From positions 1 to 34,551 of the forward strand of contig JACCVQ010000074.1 of NCBI GenBank assembly GCA_013698095.1: a DNA stretch of 34,551 nucleotides. The letters are read 5' to 3'. Positions 7,963 to 14,332 of this stretch are shown here, piece by piece. The notes under the pieces were generated by a model. The model did no database searches. It had not been told where the DNA came from and saw nothing but the letters and a program-made list of their open reading frames with translations. How positions within the stretch are numbered: the first letter of the stretch is position 1; each line of letters opens with the position of its first letter. Source of the DNA: Chloroflexota bacterium. Its GTDB lineage: Bacteria > Chloroflexota > Limnocylindria > Limnocylindrales > CSP1-4. A program made the translations under genes and the position numbers.

Positions 7963-8070
7963 TATGGGGGTCTCCCAGCCTCACTGGTTCGCGGTGATCG
8001 CCGGTTGGTTCGCAGTTGGCGGGGTCACAGCGCCTCGGGTCAGGCGAGTGCGCCCAGCGGCCGGCGATGA

Positions 8071-8205
8071 TTGGCCTACTTCGGCGGGGCAGGCGTTGTT
8101 CTTGGGCGCCCCGAGCTGCCGCTGAGGCGGGGCGCTTACCGTCAGGAGAAGTCGGCTGACCTCAAGCGACTGCAGCGGGCGCAGAACAAGGCGGCAGCCT
8201 CATAG
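8071..8205 (+). pseudogene. Short coding-like fragment
   Basis: The plus strand reads LAYFGGAGVVLGRPELPL, then EKSADLKRLQRAQNKAAAS and TAG at 8203-8205. Composition is more protein-like than the surroundings, but there is no proper start: the frame opens just after a TGA. It is probably the end of a gene lost by recombination. Confidence 0.2.
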
Positions 8206-8214
8206 CAGACCCCT

Positions 8215-8234
8215 GTGTCCGCCTATGACAGCCA
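8215..8234 (+). repeat. Degenerate copy of the array repeat, array end
   Basis: GTGTCCGCCTATGACAGCCA matches the type A repeat (GGGTCCGCCAATGTCACC) at about 15 of 19 positions. It lies about 20 bp beyond the stop of the last array gene. No gene follows it at the usual distance, so it may mark a lost cassette. Confidence 0.35.
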
Positions 8235-8253
8235 CTCCAAACGCGACGCCGGA

Positions 8254-8838
8254 CTACCGACGATAGCTAAGCCCTGCGGTCTTCGCGAGAATCGCATCGG
8301 CTGCTGGCTCGATCTCGCGATGTCGGGCCGCGGGTTCGCGAAGGTAGGCGAGGACAGCCTCTTGATCCATTGGTGAGGCAACATCCGCCGGTGGCCGATC
8401 CCCGAGCAATTGGTGCGCATCCCCGATCCCATCTCCGGCAATCCGCGCCGCCGCGATCGCGATCGCAACCGCAAGAACGGCGCTGACATTATTCCGATAT
8501 GGGTCGACGCTCACATACTCAAACGCCTCTCCGAAGACGGCCACGTAGGCCGCCTGGAGCGGTGGGGTCAGGAACACAATCGACTGCAAAAGCAAGTTAT
8601 CGGGGTCGTCCGACTGATCGTCGGGTCGTAGAACGCGATCGAGCAGCTCCGAGTCAACGGGAACGTAGGAGGCGGGTTCTATCGAGTGCCAACTCGGAGC
8701 ATGGCCAACGAGCACGCGCGTTGGTGTTGTCGTGAGACCAAGCAGGTCGACGAGGACTCGATCCGTCTCCAGGGCCAAGCCCCGCATCGTCAGGACGCGC
8801 GAGAGCGTCGTTCCTAAGCTGAAAGACATCGCATTCAT
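8254..8838 (-). CDS. Array gene a: hypothetical protein in the immunity-like array
   Basis: 194 residues from ATG 8838 (an alternative ATG lies at 8829). Well composed, with acidic and hydrophobic stretches: LVDLLGLTTTPTRVLVGHAP, LLLQSIVFLTPPLQAAYVAVF, VLAVAIAIAAARIAG, ending VLAYLREPAARHREI. The hydrophobic VLAVAIAIAAA stretch may be a buried helix or a weak membrane segment. No family recognised. The array repeat lies 52 bp upstream of the start, farther than for most array members. Confidence 0.6.
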   Translation of the reverse strand: MNAMSFSLGTTLSRVLTMRGLALETDRVLVDLLGLTTTPTRVLVGHAPSWHSIEPASYVPVDSELLDRVLRPDDQSDDPDNLLLQSIVFLTPPLQAAYVAVFGEAFEYVSVDPYRNNVSAVLAVAIAIAAARIAGDGIGDAHQLLGDRPPADVASPMDQEAVLAYLREPAARHREIEPAADAILAKTAGLSYRR

Positions 8839-8890
8839 CCTGCCGTTGCGGTACTGCGCTATCGAAGACCCGGGACGCCTTCATCCGTCA

Positions 8891-8910
8891 GAGTGCGCCA
8901 ATGTCACCCG
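8891..8910 (+). repeat. Array repeat 1 (type B), upstream of gene a, holds stop of gene b
   Basis: GAGTGCGCCAATGTCACCCG. Read on the gene strand, its GGGTGA supplies the TGA stop of gene b. The following gene a starts 52 bp further on. Confidence 0.7.
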
Positions 8911-9206
8911 AGCAACGAGGTTAGGGCGGCAGATCGCAGCGATTGGCGACGGGTCGGGTCGAACGTAATCGAACCGACTGGCACGGTCCCAAGGTGCCGG
9001 CCTTCGCTGGACAGCGATCGCCAATCGCGGGTGGCAGGGTACCTGGGGTCGCGTTCCAACTCGTAAACATCGTAGTCGGGCGAGTAGTCGTCGAGACCGT
9101 CGTCGAATGGGTTGTCGAGCAGGACAAGCCTCTGGTCAACTTCGATCAGGACAAGGCGTGGAACGTCGTAGAAGTCGCGGTATTCGACGATGGGCAGCGA
9201 CGTCAT
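8904..9206 (-). CDS. Array gene b: small acidic hypothetical protein
   Basis: 100 residues from ATG 9206. Strongly acidic central part (DNPFDDGLDDYSPDYDVYEL) between beta-like segments (VEYRDFYDVPRLVLIEVDQ; HLGTVPVGSITFDPT). Small, acidic and cytoplasmic, as typical immunity proteins are, but no family was recognised. A TATCAT hexamer lies 6 nt before the ATG and no Shine-Dalgarno is seen, so the message may be leaderless. Confidence 0.65.
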   Translation of the reverse strand: MTSLPIVEYRDFYDVPRLVLIEVDQRLVLLDNPFDDGLDDYSPDYDVYELERDPRYPATRDWRSLSSEGRHLGTVPVGSITFDPTRRQSLRSAALTSLLG

Positions 9207-9238
9207 GCGGGCATGATAGGAGTCGCCGTCATCGCAAA

Positions 9239-9258
9239 GTGTCCGGGAATGTCACCCG
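9239..9258 (+). repeat. Array repeat 2 (type A), upstream of gene b, holds stop of gene c
   Basis: GTGTCCGGGAATGTCACCCG, preceded by TCGCAAA. It is partly palindromic (CCGGG and CCCGG around AATGTCA). Gene b starts 32 bp further on; the TGA of gene c lies inside the repeat. Confidence 0.7.
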
Positions 9259-9586
9259 GTCTCGCGGGCCAAGGTGACATCGATCCAAACTTCGTCGCCC
9301 CAGGTTTGGCCCTCGGTCGCTGGATCTCGGTATGGGTGCCCGACTGTGTTGTCGATGATCAGGTCGAGCCGCGGGTGAACGGTCGGATCGACATCAAACG
9401 CTTCGATGCCCAACACCTCGTAGCCCTGGCCGGCCACGTCCGCGAGGATGACGCCAATCGAACGCGATGGGATCGGAGAGCGCCCGGGCCCCGCCAAGTG
9501 AACTGCACCCGATGCCGCAGACACGCGTCAATCAGTGCCCGATGCATCTCTAAGTCGTCAGCCGGGCGCGACGAAATGGCGCTCAT
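9252..9586 (-). pseudogene. Array gene c: frameshifted hypothetical protein
   Basis: The first frame from ATG 9586 reads MSAISSRPADDLEMHRALI, CLRHRVQFTWRGPGAL. A second frame then continues SIGVILADVAGQGYEVLGIE, HPRLDLIIDNTVGHPYRD, DEVWIDVTLARETG and stops at 9252. The break is near 9465-9480. The start lies 32 bp after repeat 3, the usual array distance, which supports ATG 9586 over an internal GTG in the second frame. The intact protein would be about 110 residues; family not recognised. Confidence 0.5.
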
Positions 9587-9618
9587 TGGCTCAGCGTACA
9601 GTCCGGTTTGATCAGCCA

Positions 9619-9638
9619 GCGTGCGGGAATGTCACCCG
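9619..9638 (+). repeat. Array repeat 3 (type B), upstream of gene c
   Basis: GCGTGCGGGAATGTCACCCG. Here the stop of gene d is 30 bp away rather than inside the repeat, while gene c starts 32 bp downstream. A GCGTGC/GCACGC inverted pair flanks the core. Confidence 0.7.
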
Positions 9639-9668
9639 AGTGCACGCCGAAGAGCCCTTAACGATCGT

Positions 9669-9938
9669 TTAACCCGCGCTCGTTCGCACGATCCAACCCC
9701 TTGCGCGGACGCCAGCCACGATGCACGCGATTCCTAACACGATCAGAGCGAGGCCAACCGCCGTCAACCGAATCGTGGCCGAAGATGGTTCGCCGATGGC
9801 GAACATCAGGTAAACCAGACCAAGGCCGCACATCGGAAGCCCGGGGATGATGCCGACCACGACCGCAGCAAAGCCCGCGCCGACGCGGACCACCGACACC
9901 GAAGACCCGGATTCGTCGCTTCCCCATCGACCTGTCAC
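9669..9938 (-). CDS. Array gene d: small membrane protein, two helices
   Basis: 89 residues from GTG 9938. Hydrophobic segments at about residues 17-48 (VGAGFAAVVVGIIPGLPMCG, LGLVYLMFAIG) and 56-75 (LTAVGLALIVLGIACIVAGV), with Arg-rich ends. Membrane immunity proteins of this size are known for pore-forming or peptidoglycan-targeting toxins. The repeat is 51 bp upstream. Confidence 0.6.
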   Translation of the reverse strand: MTGRWGSDESGSSVSVVRVGAGFAAVVVGIIPGLPMCGLGLVYLMFAIGEPSSATIRLTAVGLALIVLGIACIVAGVRARGWIVRTSAG

Positions 9939-9989
9939 GCCCGCATCCTACGCTCCCGCCTGCTGGCGATCAAACCGTTCGGTCAGTCG

Positions 9990-10009
9990 GCGTGCACCAA
10001 TGTCATTCG
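9990..10009 (+). repeat. Array repeat 4 (type B), upstream of gene d, holds stop of gene e
   Basis: GCGTGCACCAATGTCATTCG, the most divergent of the inner copies. The gene-strand reading AATGACATT supplies the TGA of gene e. Confidence 0.65.
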
Positions 10010-10425
10010 GAAGGAAGCGAGGCAGCTTTGATCTGTTCGATATCGGTTTGGCTTCCACTGCCGTGCGAGACGCCGCCCGCGCTCACCCGGTACTGCTCGA
10101 CCCGCACCGGCCATGGCTCGTCGTACGCGAACCCTTCGAGCACCTGCAGCACGCCGTCGGCAATGAACAGAAGAAACCCTGCTCCGTGTTCGAGGCCCTC
10201 GATCGTCGCTGTTACATCGCCGAGGGCCAGCCTCCCAGGTCTCACGGGGGCCGCCGCGACCTTCTTCGAAACGACAAGGGTCGTGAAGAAGCCGTGTCCC
10301 GTGAATTTGCGTCTCGCGGCCTGACAGTTCGTGGATTGGCGTCGAAGCGCGTTGGTCACTGGGTGATCGGGCGCTAAGAGGGTCGCGATCAGTTCCCGCT
10401 CGAACGTGTTCAGGCGGCTGGGCAT
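10003..10425 (-). CDS. Array gene e: hypothetical immunity-like protein
   Basis: 140 residues from ATG 10425. This start is chosen because it lies 33 bp after repeat 5 and the upstream extension has shadow-like composition. Reads MPSRLNTFERELIATLLAPD, HPVTNALRRQ, RKFTGHGFFTTLVV, LGDVTATIEGLEHGAGFLLF and DGVLQVLEGFAYD. The pattern FERE-x-I-x-x-LL-x-x-DHPV with FTG-x-GFFT recalls a recurring family of small proteins next to toxin loci; exact name not recalled. Probably a single alpha/beta domain. Confidence 0.65.
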   Translation of the reverse strand: MPSRLNTFERELIATLLAPDHPVTNALRRQSTNCQAARRKFTGHGFFTTLVVSKKVAAAPVRPGRLALGDVTATIEGLEHGAGFLLFIADGVLQVLEGFAYDEPWPVRVEQYRVSAGGVSHGSGSQTDIEQIKAASLPSE

Positions 10426-10458
10426 ACGGACGAGGCTACATGACCGCGTCGTCGCTAA

Positions 10459-10478
10459 GGGTCCGCCAATGTCACCTG
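10459..10478 (+). repeat. Array repeat 5 (type A), upstream of gene e
   Basis: GGGTCCGCCAATGTCACCTG, preceded by CGCTAA. Gene e starts 33 bp further on. The stop of gene f lies about 22 bp on the other side. Confidence 0.7.
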
Positions 10479-10502
10479 ATGCACTCGCAAGAACGTTGGG
10501 AG

Positions 10503-10991
10503 TCAGGAGCGCTTTCGGCTCAATCCTTTGACGGCGTGGGCTAGCCTCGCCACGAGCCCGATCGGCTCCGGTCGCCGAAGGCTCGCCCCGACCGCCAGGG
10601 CCTGTCGCCACTCGCCTCCAGAGGCCCTCGGGCCGAAGGCATCGCAAGACCACATAACAAGCTGGCTCTGAGAGAGTCGTACCCGAAGCTCCCATCGGAT
10701 ATCGACCGTCTCGCGCCGTTCGACGAAGGACGCGGAAGCCAGGAAGTGGCCTGATAGAGTCAGCACCGAGACCGAGATGTCTGGGGCTCCGATCAGGGGT
10801 GGAAAACGGCGCGCCAGATCCTCTGCCTCCGCGGCCGTTGGTGGTTCCAACTTGGTCCGGCGGGCCGTTGAGATGTGGCAGGCCAAGGCTCTGCTGGGTG
10901 GCTCGATTTCAACGATGCCCGCGCGCTCCTCGATCGTCCAATCGTCAGGAAGATCGATCGCGAAGTAGGTCGGCCACTGCCAGGTCCGCAT
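10503..10991 (-). CDS. Array gene f: hypothetical protein
   Basis: 162 residues from ATG 10991. Reads MRTWQWPTYFAIDLPDDWTI, EERAGIVEIEPPSRALACHI, ISVSVLTLSGHFLASASFV, RRETVDIRWELRVRLSQSQL and VMWSCDAFGPRASG, with a basic C-terminus. Alternating hydrophobic strands suggest a beta-sandwich. The start of the 'P-x-W' type followed by strands is often seen in small proteins near polymorphic toxins. Not assigned to a family. Confidence 0.65.
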   Translation of the reverse strand: MRTWQWPTYFAIDLPDDWTIEERAGIVEIEPPSRALACHISTARRTKLEPPTAAEAEDLARRFPPLIGAPDISVSVLTLSGHFLASASFVERRETVDIRWELRVRLSQSQLVMWSCDAFGPRASGGEWRQALAVGASLRRPEPIGLVARLAHAVKGLSRKRS

Positions 10992-11023
10992 CGCCTCAGA
11001 GGTTAGTGCGCTCGCATCAGCGA

Positions 11024-11043
11024 GCGTGCGCCAATGTCACCCG
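11024..11043 (+). repeat. Array repeat 6 (type B), upstream of gene f, holds stop of gene g
   Basis: GCGTGCGCCAATGTCACCCG. Next to it CGCTCG-CATCAG-CGAGCG (11009-11026) forms a 6-bp inverted pair. Gene f starts 32 bp further on; the TGA of gene g is inside the repeat. Confidence 0.7.
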
Positions 11044-11462
11044 GTTTGGTCGTGCTCGAATAGACGCTGATCCCGTGCCCGCTCAAGAAACGCGACAAAC
11101 GTCCTTCCTAGGGGGACCGGGTCGTCCAGGCCGACGAATGGGAGCATGACGATCGAGGTTGGTTTCGTGCGCACATCGAACGCGAAGCCCTCGCCCCCGC
11201 CATCGCCGCCGAATAGAACGAAGCCCGGCGCAAACTCGGCGATGCCGTAGCCGATGTTCATTTCGACCAGGTCGGCCGCGGCAAAGAGCGAAACGTAAGA
11301 CTTGCCGACGAGCCCCTCGCCACCGTCCTGCTCAGCCATGAACGCGGCGTAATCACGGGGCCAGTCGACGCCTAGCTCCCGAGCCGCGTAATCGAGGGCG
11401 ACGACGTTGCCACGCCCGCCCGGCACCAATCCCGCGGTCAGTGCCCGAACGTTCTCGTCCAT
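11037..11462 (-). CDS. Array gene g: SUKH (SMI1/KNR4)-like immunity protein
   Basis: 141 residues from ATG 11462, chosen because it lies 34 bp after repeat 7 and starts a clean domain. Key segments: ALDYAARELGVDWPRDYAAF, EGLVGKSYVSLFAAADLVEM, IAEFAPGFVLFGGDGGGEGF, AFDVRTKPTSIVMLPFVGLD, RTFVAFLERARDQ. The order E-x-x-LG-x-x-P-x-DY, then W/Y-x-x-L-(x)n-E-x-N, G-x-FG-x-DGGGE-x-(Y/F)-x-D and a final helix is characteristic of the SUKH superfamily, the commonest immunity family of bacterial polymorphic toxins. Its toxin is not adjacent. Confidence 0.75.
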   Translation of the reverse strand: MDENVRALTAGLVPGGRGNVVALDYAARELGVDWPRDYAAFMAEQDGGEGLVGKSYVSLFAAADLVEMNIGYGIAEFAPGFVLFGGDGGGEGFAFDVRTKPTSIVMLPFVGLDDPVPLGRTFVAFLERARDQRLFEHDQTG

Positions 11463-11496
11463 CGCCACAAAAGATACAGACCGCTCCCGTCGCAAA

Positions 11497-11516
11497 GGGT
11501 CCGCCAATGTCGCTTG
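11497..11516 (+). repeat. Array repeat 7 (type A), upstream of gene g
   Basis: GGGTCCGCCAATGTCGCTTG, preceded by GTCGCAAA. Gene g starts 34 bp further on; gene h ends 14 bp on the other side. Confidence 0.65.
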
Positions 11517-11529
11517 AGAGGCCCCGTCG

Positions 11530-11993
11530 TCAGTCTGTTTCGCGCCGCTCGGCGTGCTTCTGAAGCTCGATTGTTCGCACGAATACATCCGCTCCAACTC
11601 GGCCTGCACGAAGGTCCTTGGCAGCGATCATGTCGAACATCTCGCGACGCGTCTTCCCAAGCTGAGCAGCCGCCGCCTCACGGCGATCACGTCACCTTGG
11701 GGGTATACGCCGAACCGTTCGAGGTCCGGCCTATACCAGTCCTGAGCCGTCAGCCAGATCGTGTATTCGTGGAACAGTCGGCGCAAGTCGAACCCGTCGC
11801 CGATCTCGCCGAGAAATTCGTCCAAGAGATCGAACAGAAAATCGATGAGGAGCGCCTCGTCCGCTGGCGTCCTCGGATGGTGGACACCGGCCGGAAAAGC
11901 GAGTCGTTCAACCAATCCAGGCCAAGCGAGATTGTCCTGTTCGTCGAGTCGCAGATACAGGAACTCGTAGAAACCGGTTAGCGGCGCTCCCGA
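11530..11993 (-). pseudogene. Array gene h: frameshifted hypothetical protein at the Rhs junction
   Basis: The minus strand reads LTGFYEFLYLRLDEQDNLAW, PGLVERLAFPAGVHHPRT, LLIDFLFDLLDEFLGEIGDG, LRRLFHEYTIWLTAQDWYRP and FGVYPQGDVIAVRR. After a frame change near 11697 it continues REAAAAQLGKTRREMFDMI, AAKDLRAGRVGADVFVRTIE and LQKHAERRETD, TGA at 11532-11530. No start codon fits at the N-terminus. At 12006-12016 only GAGTCCGCCA, the first ten bases of a type A repeat, remains before Rhs sequence begins, so the 5' end seems to have been cut by recombination. Confidence 0.45.
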
Positions 11994-12044
11994 TGATCCT
12001 GCGTCGAGTCCGCCAGCGCCTGCAAGTCGACGGCATGCTCGGGC

Positions 12045-13031
12045 TCGATCAACCGGGTTGACTACCTGTATGACGGCTCGGGCCATCGGATCCAGATCAA
12101 GGAGACGACCTCGGCCGGGATCGTCACCACGACCGACCTCCGCTACCAGGGCGACACCATCGTCCAGGAGCTCGTCGGCGGAACCGTGACCCGGACGTAC
12201 GCCACGGACGACACCGGCCGGATCGTCGAGGTCTGCGACCCCGACTGTGCGACGGGCACGATCTACGTCGTTGTCTACAACGGCCATGGCGACGCGACCG
12301 GGCTCTGGAAGCAGGAAACGACGGGTGCCCTGACCTTGGCTAACAGCTACACCTATAGCACCTGGGGCACACCGACGATTACTGTCAATACGGGCGCCGG
12401 CTTCACTGACCTGAGATTCCGCTTCCTCTATGTCGGTTCGTCCGACGTCCAGTGGGACTCAAGCTTCGGCCTCAACCTCGGCTATATGCACGCGCGTCAT
12501 TTCAGTCCGACCCTCGGCCGTTTCATCCAGCCCGATCCGAGCGCTGCCGAAAAGAACCTGTATGGGTACGCTCAGGAGAGTCCCGTTACGAACAGTGATC
12601 CGACAGGCCTCTACTTCAGGACTCGAGCGGGTCTTTTCTTTACTCTCCATCGGCCCTCGCTCCGGCGTGCCGCCTACTATGCCTATGTCCTAGGAAGAAT
12701 CTCCTACCGCTCGTACTACCTGTTCTACTACGCCACCATCATCCGCTACCGAAACCGAACGTTCCGGCAGACTGTATATTTCGCCCCGCAAGACTCCTGC
12801 ATTGGAGCCACGGTCGCGGGCGGTGTCGGCCTCGCCGCCATGGGCGCCATTGACGCTGCGGTCGGGTTCGCCAACGTCTTTGCTATCGCCGCAGGCGGCA
12901 TAGGTGAGGTGGCGATGTTGCCGGTCGACGCAGGTGCCTTTGCGGCAACCAACGGCTTTTATGTAATAGTGGAGCAGAGCACCCACAACAACTGCGATGA
13001 CATCCACTGGAAGTGGTTCTGGGAGCCGTGA
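12045..13031 (+). CDS. Rhs-family toxin C-terminal fragment with a membrane-like tip
   Basis: 5'-truncated: Rhs/YD-repeat sequence begins abruptly with NRVDYLYDGSGHR. It continues through YATDDTGRIVEV, VYNGHGDATGLW, ARHFSPTLGRFIQPDP and LYGYAQESPVTNSDPTG, the conserved end of the Rhs shell. The variable tip (about 140 residues) starts after DPTG: an aromatic/basic part (LRRAAYYAYVLGRISYRSY, YLFYYATIIRYRNRTF), then a long Gly/Ala-rich hydrophobic part (TVAGGVGLAAMGAIDAAVGF, ANVFAIAAGGIGEVAML), ending WKWFWEP. Such a tip could insert into membranes. No nuclease motif was seen. Without its N-terminus it is probably an orphan; translation might start at GTG 12186. Confidence 0.7.
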   Translation, partial: SINRVDYLYDGSGHRIQIKETTSAGIVTTTDLRYQGDTIVQELVGGTVTRTYATDDTGRIVEVCDPDCATGTIYVVVYNGHGDATGLWKQETTGALTLANSYTYSTWGTPTITVNTGAGFTDLRFRFLYVGSSDVQWDSSFGLNLGYMHARHFSPTLGRFIQPDPSAAEKNLYGYAQESPVTNSDPTGLYFRTRAGLFFTLHRPSLRRAAYYAYVLGRISYRSYYLFYYATIIRYRNRTFRQTVYFAPQDSCIGATVAGGVGLAAMGAIDAAVGFANVFAIAAGGIGEVAMLPVDAGAFAATNGFYVIVEQSTHNNCDDIHWKWFWEP

Positions 13032-13035
13032 TGCG

Positions 13036-13299
13036 ATGCCTGCCTTGACGATTGTCGTGTTCGTGTTGGCGCTTGCCGCGATGCGTCACGTCCTGTTCCG
13101 AGCCCTGCTCGCCGGCAGGGTCGCGATTCGGACGGTCGCGATCCTATTTGGATTGCTCTGGGCGGCGTTTCCCTTCGCTGTCGAGGTAAGCGACGGAGGC
13201 CCGGTCAACTGGCTCGCGGCAACGATATCGGCGGTAGCCTTGTTTGTTGGCGTTGCTGGCGCCGTTCTGGTTCGGTCCAAGGGTCTTACCGCACCGTGA
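13036..13299 (+). CDS. Three-helix membrane protein, putative immunity partner of the Rhs tip
   Basis: 87 residues from ATG 13036, 4 bp after the Rhs stop. Three hydrophobic segments: about 3-17 (ALTIVVFVLALAAM), 27-50 (VAIRTVAILFGLLWAAFPFA) and 57-80 (NWLAATISAVALFVGVAGAV). Immunity genes lie directly downstream of their toxin tip, and membrane immunity proteins guard against pore-forming toxins, which fits the hydrophobic tip upstream. This pairing is inference. Confidence 0.6.
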   Translation: MPALTIVVFVLALAAMRHVLFRALLAGRVAIRTVAILFGLLWAAFPFAVEVSDGGPVNWLAATISAVALFVGVAGAVLVRSKGLTAP

Positions 13300-13603
13300 C
13301 GCATGAGTCCTTAATGAACGACCAGTGTTCGGGATCGGCTTCGAGCCGGAGTCGTCGTCCCTGGTGGAACGAACTCTGCGACGCCGATCCTGCGTAATCC
13401 TCGGGGTGCGGCCGGTATTTGGTCGACCGAACATGACGCCCAAAGTGCTCGAGAGTGGCTTGCACGACGGTGGAAATGCCTCGCCCGAACAACTCTTCGG
13501 CGATCGGGAGGACGATCGCGTCGGTTGAACCGCGCTGCTCGTGGACGGTGAGGACGACATCGGCGAGGATCGGTCTCGGGTGCGCCGCCGCGGTCAACAG
13601 CAT
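13286..13603 (-). CDS. Hypothetical protein
   Basis: 105 residues from ATG 13603. Reads LADVVLTVHEQRGSTDAIVL, PIAEELFGRGISTVVQATLE, HFGRHVRSTKYRPHPEDYAG and ending FIKDSCVTVR. The start abuts the stop of the upstream frameshifted gene (TAG then ATG), so the two form an operon. Its 3' end overlaps the convergent membrane-protein gene by 14 bp. Family not recognised. Confidence 0.5.
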   Translation of the reverse strand: MLLTAAAHPRPILADVVLTVHEQRGSTDAIVLPIAEELFGRGISTVVQATLEHFGRHVRSTKYRPHPEDYAGSASQSSFHQGRRLRLEADPEHWSFIKDSCVTVR

Positions 13604-13892
13604 CTAGTCGAGGACGGGGTCGGGGAAGACCCCGGAGTCGTGCTGGGCAAGGGCGAGCAGGTCGATCTCGGCCGGCTCATCGCGGTCCTCCGCGTCGATC
13701 CGATCCAGCAGGTCGAGGACCTCAGCGCGAGCCGCGCTAACGCCAGCCAACCGGATGCGCCGCTGCTGGCTTCGGGCCAGACGCTCGCCCTCCCGATAGC
13801 TTGTGGCGCGGCTCGTCGCTCGTCACGTCGTCTACGATCGAGTTCGCGAGTTCATTGATGCCGCGGGAGCGTTTGCGTGAGCGGCCAGGCAT
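13604..13892 (-). pseudogene. Frameshifted small helical protein gene
   Basis: From ATG 13892 the frame reads MPGRSRKRSRGINELANSI, VDDVTSDEPRH. After a one-base shift near 13803 it continues SYREGERLARSQQRRIRLAG, VSAARAEVLDLLDRIDAED and LALAQHDSGVFPDPVLD, TAG at 13606-13604. The intact protein would be about 95 residues, charged and helical. It is divergent from the VOC gene with 17 bp between the two starts. Confidence 0.5.
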
Positions 13893-13909
13893 AGCCAAAG
13901 GTCACACCG

Positions 13910-14332
13910 ATGCGACCGACGTTCAAGGGTGTCCTGTATTTCGGGCTTAGTGTCCGCGATCTGGCGCGCAGTACCGCTTGGTATCGAGACGTCCTTGGTC
14001 TGGAGGTCGAACGCGAGAACATCGGGGGATCGGCCTGGGCTTCCGATTGGGACGAGGTGGTGCTGAGACACTCGGACAGTGGGCTACTGATCGGACTGCT
14101 GCAACACCCCTCTAACCCGGGCGATACGTTCAGTGAGTTTCGAACAGGCCTCGATCATCTGGAGCTGGAGGTAGGGTCCCCAGGCGAACTGGAGGCTTGG
14201 AGACAGCGGCTCGATACTTACGGAGTAACCCACAGCGGCGCTCACCCACACATCGTGACGTTTCGTGATCCCGACAACATCCAGCTTGAGTTCTTCGTCC
14301 GTGATGCACCAATCGGGAAAGTCTCGTCTTGA
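13910..14332 (+). CDS. VOC-superfamily protein (glyoxalase/bleomycin-resistance-like)
   Basis: 140 residues, one paired betaalphabetabetabeta module. Shows GVLYFGLSVRDLARSTAWYR, DVLGLEVERENIGGSAW, then TGLDHLELEV and the terminal FRDPDNIQLEFFV typical of the family; His and Glu of DHLEL and QLEF are at the usual metal-ligand positions. Members isomerise or add to small molecules or sequester drugs; this one cannot be assigned a substrate. It stands alone, divergent from a broken gene pair, with no visible partner. Confidence 0.85.
   Translation: MRPTFKGVLYFGLSVRDLARSTAWYRDVLGLEVERENIGGSAWASDWDEVVLRHSDSGLLIGLLQHPSNPGDTFSEFRTGLDHLELEVGSPGELEAWRQRLDTYGVTHSGAHPHIVTFRDPDNIQLEFFVRDAPIGKVSS

Noticed and set aside
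8215..11516. Regularly spaced repeats as a CRISPR array
   Set aside because: Spacing is 350-680 bp, the intervals are protein-coding, and no cas genes are present.
8215..11516. Integron cassette array with attC sites
   Set aside because: The repeats lack the RYYYAAC and GTTRRRY core sites and the long imperfect palindrome, there is no intI, and most repeats keep a fixed distance to the next start rather than forming a 3' cassette tail.
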